Source of the DNA: Notolepis coatsorum
Lineage: Eukaryota > Chordata > Actinopteri > Aulopiformes > Paralepididae
Direction of reading: 5' to 3'
Assembly (NCBI GenBank): GCA_963971535.1
Contig: OZ020589.1
Span: forward strand, 51,783,952-51,847,951
DNA length: 64,000 bases
How positions within the stretch are numbered: position 1 is the stretch's first letter; each line of letters starts with the position of its first letter. The translations under genes and the position numbers were made by a program. This document shows, piece by piece, positions 56,041-64,000 of this stretch. The notes beneath the pieces were generated by a model. The model saw only the letters and a program-made list of their open reading frames with translations. It was not told the DNA's origin and made no database searches.

Positions 56041-59000
56041 TGATCATTCTAAAAACCCTCCACCGGTTTTCGTATTGGGAGCACGCCGCTGCATGCTTCT
56101 CAACTGCAGTTCCTTGCTGTGTTTGTTGGGGTGAAACCTTTCAGGCCACAGCTGAACTGTAAGACGTGCCGCTGTTGTGAGGAGCGGTGGGTTTCAGGTT
56201 GGGTGAGTACTGTCGCTGGCAGGCTTCACTTGTCTGTTAGTGCTATGGGGGCTACTTGACAATGTTTATGAAAACCGGCCCCAGGCTAGGGTCCTTCGTT
56301 CAGCCACCTAGGCGACAGAAGACCTTGGTCTGAAGACCATTGTAGTTTTAACTAGTGGGCCGCGACCATTAACACTGGTGATCCCTGTGTTTTCTGGACG
56401 AGTGGGTATCTCCCTGTCACCGTGTAGCCCCTTCTTTCATATCCAAATGAGAGTATTCCTTCACGAGGAGATATGTGCATGGATGTTCGTTAGCGGAAGA
56501 TCCATGTTCAAGTCAGCTACACAGGCCAGTTTGGTATTGTGCTGATTCCGTCGGGTGTTGGTAAAATCACCGTTGTAAAGCTGTGTTGACATCTTGTTTC
56601 TCTTTTCTCTTAAAAAGTGAGGAGGGTTTCAGAACGACGGCCTGTCTGGGTGAGTGTTATATCATTGTGTACAAATTCAGGTGATAGCTGCTTAGCTTAC
56701 TGTTAGCCAGTCAGCTGTTAGCTGCGGCGCTAGCTGTTGTGATCACTAGGAAACGTTAGCTTGCTGCTATCGGACAGGGCCAGCGCGAGGTAGCTTCGGT
56801 TACTCGCGCGCCGCCGTGAGCTCCCCTCTGGTCGCGTGCGCCGTTCGCTCGGCGTCTCGCGAGCAGGGGTAATAGCGACCGACGGTTGGAGCGGCCGTTA
56901 GCTTAATGCTACTCTGTTGAACATGCTTTGATTATAACATGTTTTACACTCTTGACTACGACGTCGTCTTTGACAGGGGATGTTCGTCGACCCTGCCCTG
57001 AGCCAGGACGGCAAGGTTTGCGTCAACAAAGGGACTGTTGCGACGGGTAGAGCGGCGACGCTGCCCGGATCGAACAACACAGGACGGCTGTGTTTCTACG
57101 GTGTCTTGTGACTGCACTTCGCTGATCTACGTTCCGGGTAGGACAAGGTTTGACCAGACCTTATAACACGTCTTCTGGTTTTACTTTTCTAAATGTTTTG
57201 TGAATGACGATGTTTTCCCAAAACGTGTGTTGCTGCAATGCATTTAGGATACGACGCGAGTTATGTGTGAACTGTCTTTGTCACTGGCAGTTAGCTTCTC
57301 CATGCAAATCGGGTTGTTACAGATGTGAAAATGATCTGTTGTTGTGTGAGGAACATCATGTGTGTTTATATGTACCGTGTACTCACAACTAAGGTAACTA
57401 ACCTATGAAGCTATGCTTAGTGACAAGTGAGTAAAAAAATGTTCTTTTCTCAGCCTGTGATGACAATGATCAGTGTGTTCACATATTAACAGGGTTTCCT
57501 GTTTTAACTGGCCGTATTAAGGGTAAAATAATAGGATTGTGTTTCCCCCCGGTTCCCTGGGGACTTTTTCATCCTCCTATCAGACATGTTGTTGCACTAT
57601 ATTGTGTCTTTTGTGTGGTAGGGATGCGATGTAACCCTTAGCTTGATTGCTGAGGTTGTGCTAAAACTGCTGGAGAAACTTTATTTTCCTAAAAGAAAAG
57701 ATTGTTTGGTCGCTGTCGTGTGTGCTTAGCAAGGCCTGTGGCCGATACTAATCGAGAATTATGTATTCTCTCATTATGAAAAACGGCGTTCCTCTGTAGA
57801 GTGTTTTTGCCATTTTTTGTAGGTGATGATGGGTTGTGTGTGTCATGTGACCTACAACTGGGTTGGACTGGCCACAGAAGCAAATGTGTATGTTGGACCG
57901 GGGCTCTTAGAGCCCTCTCTATTCTGTGTTTTTTCCTTAGTAAAAATCAGATAGCAGGTTAGCTCATGCGCTGTGTGGAGCTGTCAAACGCTTCATAGAG
58001 CTGACTATGACTGTGTCATATTCTCTTTTTGTCATTACATCGTATCATGGGTGTGGGGTTGTTTCTGTCGGTCAGGGGTACACCCCCTGTCCTTCAAGGT
58101 TCCCGTCACGTTGCGGTTCGGCACGTTACGGGGGGGGGTTTCCTGGTACCACGGCCTGGAATATTGGGCGTGTGCACCGCAGAAATTCCCCCGCCATGGA
58201 GTACGTCACCGTGCGCGTCTCTGTTGGTAGGACTTCCGTGTGCTGTTCAGGTCCATGTGATGGATCTGTTTCAGGGGGGTGGTCAGGGCTCCTCCTCACC
58301 AAGCGCCTATTCGGGCCTTCTGTGAGTTCGGACTCCTCCTTCCATGTGAGGGAGCCTCCATCAGAGTACAGAGCCTTCCTCCTCAGATTGTCAAAGTGAG
58401 TGGACCCTCTAGAAGGTGTCCTATTCTATTGTATATGTATTCGATTCAATTCGATTATTGAGTGTGTATGGGTTCAGTGCCTCTTCCCCGGAGAGCCCTA
58501 AAACCAATTTTTTACATGGCTCAAGGTGCAATATATTCTTTTCAATCTGTACAGCTCGCGTGGGAAGTCTCTCTGGGGATCCCCGTCTCCTTCCTATGGG
58601 AGGGTGGTGGGATGTAAAAATGTGAACGATTTTTACCCCCGGCTGTGTAGACTGGGATACATACTGTTGATGCTTCCTTCTTTTCTATTCAAAGAGTGTT
58701 GGAGTTAGGAAGTGTCACACCCCTCTTGTCGTTCCCCTGGGCGCCTTGGGGATTCAATGACAGGTCTAAATAGCCTGTTCATTGATGGGGGTGTGTCCCG
58801 ACGCACGTATAGTGCTAGCTCGCTGTAAACAGGCGACTGACTGGCACGCCTTGGTTGCTTGTGGTTAAAACAGCGTTTTTATAAAGCAACTGAGATGGGG
58901 GTTTTTCCTCTTCCGACGACCACATTCCACGACCTGGGTTGGTTATCGACGGATTCTCGTTCATGTCTGGGGGATGATGACGGAATGGATCTGAACATAT

Positions 59001-59335
59001 CTAGAGGGGTCTCACGCCCTTGGGGTGGGCCACCAGGCGCGGTTCGCCCGAACGTCTGGGTGGCGCCTTCTTTTCATGTTAAGATCGACACGCATATCTG
59101 CCCTTTCTCCTGGAGTAGGCATGTCGGCGTGGTTAGGGCACGGGACTGGTTCTGGTCACGCTGGTCCGGATCAGTTGAACCCGTTGTCCGCCGGGGATGC
59201 AGATCTGCTGTTCTGGTACCCTGAGGGACTTGGGCTTTTTTTAGGGGGAAAAATGCCGGGTCGGTCCGGGTGTCACAGGGTTAAGCGCTATGGAGACCCT
59301 GGTTGGGTACGTTTTTACTCAGCACTGTCGTAATG
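56041..59335. other. Interior of the DIRS-like element, left part
   Basis: GC-moderate sequence with frames no longer than about 130 codons and none recognised. Short runs such as GGGGGGGGG at 58132 occur. Whether it is a decayed coding region cannot be decided by eye. Confidence 0.45.
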
Positions 59336-59454
59336 GCTTACGGCCATGCCAACCTGTACACGCTCGATCTCGTCGGATCTCGGCCGCTACACAGGTTGGT
59401 CCTGGTTAGTACTTGGTTGGGAGACCGCCTGGGAATACCAAGTACGGTGTGCTT
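59336..59454 (+). rRNA. 5S rRNA-like sequence (probable pseudogene or 5S-derived insert)
   Basis: GCTTACGGCCATGCCAACCT opens it, GATCTCGT and GATCTCGG follow, and TGGTTAGTACTTGG with GGGAGACCGCCTGGGAATAC matches the internal control region (C box) of vertebrate 5S genes almost exactly. The length is about 119 nt, as in 5S rRNA. The A-box region (GCTACACAGG) departs from AAGCTAAGCAGG, yet CCAACCTGT and ACAGGTTGG pair perfectly, an altered but paired helix. It lies inside the DIRS-like element in its sense orientation. Confidence 0.8.
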
Positions 59455-60608
59455 AGGGGCTGGTTCTCCATTCTTTTTCGCTCCTCTCTCACGCATGGCG
59501 AAGAGGGGCCTGTTGGGGTGGTCTTTGGCCTCCTCTGGTGACCCTGTGCTTCCCGTATCGCCAGGCCCGGTCCGAGGTAATGTTTCGTCGACCCGTAGGC
59601 CTGGGTTAACCCTTTTTTGAAAACTGAAACACTTTTACTGCGGTATAGCCGGTGTATACCCGCAGGTGTGTTTTGGAGTTTTTTCTTGAGGGGTTATAGG
59701 AACAACCACGGCATTGGGTAACGCCAAGGTGGTTGATTCCCTGGTGTGTTGGAGCAGTGTCAACTCTCGGGTTCACCGGTTGAGGGTGCCCCTGCACGTT
59801 CATGACATCTGCCAATCGTGTCAGCCTTCTCTGCCTCAACCCCTCTGGGTGGGGGTTTTTAAATGGAGGCTTGGTCATGCAACGCCGCCAGCTTCCGCTC
59901 CTTCCGCCGGGGCGGCTGTGTTCAGCTGTCCCCTCTGGCGCCTGTCTCGTCCGCAGTCTCCAGGCTAGGGTTAATAGCCTGTTGCCTGGTTTTTCCCCGG
60001 TGCGCTGCCTGCTTCCGTTGGTTAACCTTTTTTGTGTGCTTACGGCCATGCTGACTGCCTGTTGCAGGGTCAGTGTGCCAGGCGGTGTACTATTGGGGGG
60101 ACAGGGCCCGCTCGGCTGAGGGGCTTTTGTCCGAATACGCTGGCGATGTGGGGGGCGCGGCACTACGTGCCCACCTGGTGAGGTCTTGATGCTGGCATCA
60201 TGGACTTCTCCGGGCCCCCATTCCAGGGAGTCCAGTCCTTTTGGTGGGTCTGGGTCTTCCTTCGCGCTCCGCTGCTACGGCCTTGCCACGGGGTTGGGTT
60301 TGCCCTTGACCCCGTGATTCTGGGGGCAGTAACGAGGTTGTTTCCCTCCGTTCGTTCCCGGGTGGCATGCGGGTTGTGCGTGTGTGTAGTCGTGGGGTCA
60401 AGCCACGGTCTGCTCACCCTGTGCGTTGAGTTGCTTGAGTGCCTCTTCGCACGGTCGGGTCCGTCGCCCTCCCGTGAAGCCACCAATAGGGGGGGTGCCC
60501 TCCATTAGGGTGGGTCGGGGGGGCTCGGCCCTCCCTGGTCTGATGGTTGTGGGGGGCCTCAGCAGGGTACATTTGTCGAGCTTCTAGCTCCCGCTCAGCT
60601 CCTATTAT
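59455..60608. other. Interior of the DIRS-like element, right part
   Basis: GC-rich, with several frames of 60-185 codons on both strands (for example 60163-59606 minus). None has recognisable motifs and no codon pattern stands out. Confidence 0.4.
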
Positions 60609-61107
60609 GCAATGAACGCTGAGCGTGAGCTAGGTGTGGAACCGAACGTTAGGTTATGACTATAACCAAGTTCTGTTAACACTTAGTGAACGCTCAGCGG
60701 TTAGACGACGCTGCAGGCCCTTGATTTTTCATTCATTCATTGTGATGAAATTTGTTGGGAAGGAGATGAGTGTGTGGCACCACCCCTGCTTATATAGGTA
60801 AGCGGATGGGGGTGTGGCCAGATGAATGCTGGCATTTAAAGGTACATTGTGAAATTATTCAGTGTATATATGCTGAAGCGAGATATATGCAATGAACGCT
60901 GAGCGTTCACTAAGTGTTAACAGAACTTGGTTATAGTCATAACCTAACGTTAACCTTTGTAGGGCAGAGAAGCGCTTTGTTTGTAGGGCAGAGAATTACA
61001 GAGACATCCGGGGAATAATATTGTTGGCAGGAGTTCTGCTATTGATGCATATCAGATGTCTTTTGGCACTGGCCTGATAACCCCCATGGTTAATCCACTG
61101 CCGTTTG

Positions 61108-63240
61108 GACAGAGGCCAAACGGCGCTACAGGGACAAAATTGAACTCCAGTTTGAACAAGCTGACTCTAGAGCTATGTGGAAGGGGCTCAAAACGATGAC
61201 AGACTACAAAGGCGCCTCCCTCAAACTGAACAGTGACATCTCCTTAGCAAATGACCTCAATACCTTCTATGCAAGGTTTGATGCTGGTAATAACAACACC
61301 ACCCCACAAGCCACGGCAATGGGGGGGGGGGGGGGGGTCTGCTGCTGATGGAGACTCAGTGTTCAGGGTAACAGAGCATGAGGTGAGGCGGACCTTCAAA
61401 AAAGTGAATATCAGGAAGGCAGCAGGTCCGGACGGCATCCCCGGCCGCGTCCTAAAAGTCTGTGCCGACCAACTAGCCCCGGTATTCACTGACATATTTA
61501 ACCTGTCCTTAGAACAGGCTGTCATCCCCACCTGCCTGAAGAAGTCCACTATTATCCCTGTACCCAAAAAATCCAAGCCTGCTTGCCTCAACGACTACCG
61601 CCCTGTAGCTCTCACCTCCATAGCCATGAAGTGCTTTGAGAAGCTAGTAAAGGGCTACATCTGCTCCTCCCTCCCCATCAACATGGACCCCCTGCAATTT
61701 GCATACCGCCCCAACAGGTCCACGGAGGATGCCATAGCCCATGTGCTGCACACAGCAGCATCACACCTGGACAAGAGGCAGGGGAACTATGTGAGAATGC
61801 TATTCATCGACTACAGCTCGGCATTCAATACCATAGTCCCCTCCATACTCATAGCCAAGCTCAGGGACCTGGGCTTGAACTATGACCTCTGCCAGTGGGT
61901 CTTGGACTTCCTGACTGGCAGACCCCAGGTGGTGAGAGCAGGCAACTGCACCTCCTCATCCATCACCCTCAACATAGGGGCCCCCCAGGGCTGTGTTCTG
62001 AGTCCCCTCCTCTACTCCCTGTACACACACGACTGTGTGGCTCAGCGGAGTAGCAATACAATCATCAAATTTGCTGACGACACAGTGGTGGTGGGCCTGA
62101 TCTCTGCCAACGACGAGAGGGCCTACCTGGAAGAGGTCAAGGTCCTGGCGGGATGGTGCCAGGAAAACAGCCTCTCCCTGAACGTCAGCAAAACAAAGGA
62201 GATGATTGTGGACTTCAGGAGGTCGGGGGTCAAGGAATACAGCCCCCTCAGCATCGACGGGGCACCGGTTGAGAGAGTCAACAGCTTTAAGTACCTCGGA
62301 GCCTACATATCCGAGGACTTGACATGGACCACACACATTGACAGTGTTGTGAAGAAGGCACGACAACGCCTCTACTTCCTCAGGCGCCTAAGGAAGTTCC
62401 AAGTCAGTCAGAAGATCCTTAAGAACTTCTACTCATGTACAATAGAGAGCATCTTGACTGGCAACATCACCTCCTGGTTTGGGAATAGCACTGCACAAGA
62501 CCGAAGCAGACTACAAAGAGTGACACGTTCAGCCGAACGCACAATTGGAGGGGGGCTCCCCACCCTCCAGAACATTTACAACAAGCGTTGCAAGGGCAAG
62601 GCTAAGAGAATCATTAAAGACTCCAGTCACCCGAACAACTGCCTCTTTGAACTGCTGCGGTCAGGCAAGCGATACCGGAGTCTCAAGGCGAGCACAGAAA
62701 GACTCAGAAGAAGCTTCTATCCCCAGGCCATCAGACTGTTAAACGAACAATGAACACTACACAACAACAACCACCAAACGCACATAGCACACACATCCAC
62801 ACGCACACACTCACTTTAAACAGACACACTGTAGCACCCATTCTAACACACTTTATAGCACACACCCACTTTAAACAAACACACTGTAGCACCCACTCCC
62901 CACACTTTATATTTATTGATGAAGGATTGCACTACAACTCGTACACCTTACTGTAAATTGTACCTAAATTGTACCTCATCCCATTTCTGCTTTGCACTAT
63001 ATAGTACTGTACATTAGTACACTGCATAGTATTGTATATTATATGGTAACTCAGAACATTGTACATATGTCTATACCGAACAATGTGACCTCATTTTCTT
63101 CCTCTAAATTACATGCTATACTATGTTATTTGATACTATCTTGTCTAGCACAGTCTCTGGAGCGTAACAGTAAGAAGCATTTTGTATGAAAGTATTCTGT
63201 ACTTCTGTATGACAACTATTAAAGAAACTTGAACTTGAAC
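61108..63240 (+). mobile_element. L2/Rex1-like LINE, 5'-truncated, copy 2
   Basis: It begins within the region between endonuclease and RT (GACAAAATTGAACTCCAGTT). After a run of 17 Gs at 61321-61337 the RT frame is open to 62753: [63 protein letters not shown], then the C-terminal [15 protein letters not shown] region missing in copy 1, ending [12 protein letters not shown]. The RT and C-terminus look intact (catalytic FADD kept), but the endonuclease is absent and the G run shifts the frame. 3' tail TTGAACTTGAAC. Confidence 0.93.
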
Positions 63241-63346
63241 TCTCCTCTCCTCCTCTCCTCTCCTCCTCTCCTCTCCTCTCCTCTCCTCTCCTCTCCTCTC
63301 CTCTCCTCTCCTCTCCTCTCTTCTCTTCTCTTCTCTTCTCCTCTCC
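63241..63346. repeat. (CTCCT)n microsatellite
   Basis: CTCCT/CTTCT pentamers directly follow the LINE 3' tail. Confidence 0.95.
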
Positions 63347-64000
63347 ACTGCATTGGCTATATATTTCAGCCAATAAACCAACATTAGTTGTTATTGTGCC
63401 TTTGTGGCTTGGCTTACAGTGTTTTCTCTGTAATACATGGATACATAGATTGCCTGCACTTTGTTTACCCAATAATAAACTGTCTAGGCAAATACAAATG
63501 CTCGCTGCAGGCTAAGCTAATCCCATGATTGAGCTGATTGCCTGTGGGGGTATACACCATAGCTTCCATGGGTCTTTGCATCCGTTGCCCAGTTCCATAA
63601 TTGAAAGTGGCTGCATATTAACAGTAACAGTTACTATCTTACCACATCTTATGATGGAGTGAACTACATTTTCATTATAATTTATTTGTGTAACTTGCAC
63701 TCCTTTAATTAAATGATCTCAAACACACATTTTCCTTTTGCTCATACACAGGCCTACTGTTTATCTTTAAAGCATGACTGTAGTAATAGTTTGCTCCTCG
63801 ATATCGATCTCTAGAAGTCTCACCTGGCCAGGTTGATTTCCTCTTCTTGCTCAGGGAGTGGTATTTTCCATGGAGACAAACAGAGGTAATCTGCTTCCTG
63901 AGCACCTCACTGCCCTCTCTGATTCAGAACATGCCTCCCACCCAGGTCAGACATTTTGGCTCTGAAACTGCCAGGATGGAGATGAATTCCCTCTCCAGTT
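63347..64000. other. Intron 4 sequence without recognised features
   Basis: No repeat boundary seen. I looked for the next receptor exon (about 80 bp, expected to start with Ala-Asp-Glu-like codons after the split codon) and did not find it. Confidence 0.5.

Larger units (their letters stand above)
55692..60953 (+). mobile_element. Non-coding DIRS-like element with internal complementary region
   Basis: Inverted repeats at about 55718-55880 and 60740-60907 share, for example, TAAATGCCAGCATTCATCTG in opposite orientation. Just inside the right repeat, 60609-60643 is the reverse complement of the left outer end (GTTCCACACCTAGCTCACGC) and 60644-60699 that of the right outer end (CTAAGTGTTAACAGAACTTG, CATAACCTAACGTT), placed side by side. 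This circular-junction-like arrangement is diagnostic of DIRS retrotransposons. The 4.7-kb interior has no frame resembling gag, RT, RNase H or recombinase on either strand, so it is non-autonomous or an unrecognised variant. A TATA box (CTATATAAG) lies in the left repeat at 55831. Confidence 0.78.

Noticed and set aside
63347-64000. Receptor exon 5 near the right edge
   Set aside because: No sequence with the expected Ala-Asp-Glu-Arg-Phe-like start and splice sites was found.

Overview
This window is a piece of a vertebrate genome, almost certainly a teleost fish. It lies inside one protein-coding gene whose introns are packed with transposable elements. Two short plus-strand exons of a nicotinic acetylcholine receptor subunit (alpha-7-like) are visible: a 45-bp exon at 4614-4658 and a 110-bp exon at 47769-47878. 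Both have good splice sites, the reading frame continues from one to the other, and their lengths match exons 3 and 4 of this family. I therefore read bases 1-4613 as intron 2, 4659-47768 as a 43.1-kb intron 3, and 47879-64000 as the start of intron 4. I found no exon 2 or exon 5. The fish assignment rests on the repeats: a DANA/V-type SINE, L2/Rex1-type and Tx1-type LINEs, DIRS elements with a tyrosine recombinase, many hAT elements with 8-bp target duplications, TTAA-flanked piggyBac-like elements and very long microsatellites.

Layout. 1-4613: a hAT-derived (KIAA1586-like) coding remnant, two piggyBac-like elements (one with a hAT inside it) and a long TTTC tract before exon 3. 4782-20048: a 15.3-kb element with hAT-type ends and an 8-bp target duplication. 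It holds minisatellite arrays, a nested fold-back element with its own 9-bp duplication, LINE pieces and a fragment of another gene, the last exon of a CACNA1A-like calcium channel with its intron acceptor. 20049-23230: an inverted-repeat region with tRNA-like sequences, a second copy of the first piggyBac-like family and a 54-bp-arm hairpin. 23235-26618: a nearly full-length L2/Rex1-like LINE. 26837-28694: two hAT elements. 28868-35037: a minus-strand DIRS retrotransposon (RT, RNase H, tyrosine recombinase) broken by a hAT. 35743-37582: another hAT. 37870-39778: Tx1-type LINE ORF1 plus an ORF2 tail, then a 200-N gap and a second LINE fragment.

40914-47450 holds a 304-bp perfect palindrome, microsatellites, a hAT, a LINE 3' end that serves as an empty-site match for the 15.3-kb insertion, and a piggyBac-like MITE. 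After exon 4 come a TTCTC tract, SINEs, a 1.1-kb hAT, a 1.3-kb duplicated segment, 1.3 kb of pyrimidine repeats and a 5.3-kb DIRS-like element. That element has inverted ends and an internal complementary region but no recognisable coding sequence, and it contains a 5S rRNA-like sequence. A 5'-truncated LINE nearly identical to the first follows.

The only host coding function visible is the receptor subunit, a ligand-gated cation channel. The most unusual items are the 15.3-kb hAT-like element with a captured calcium-channel exon, and the non-coding DIRS-like element with its 5S-like insert. Coordinates of splice sites and target duplications were read directly from the sequence. Family names come from recalled motifs, not from database searches.
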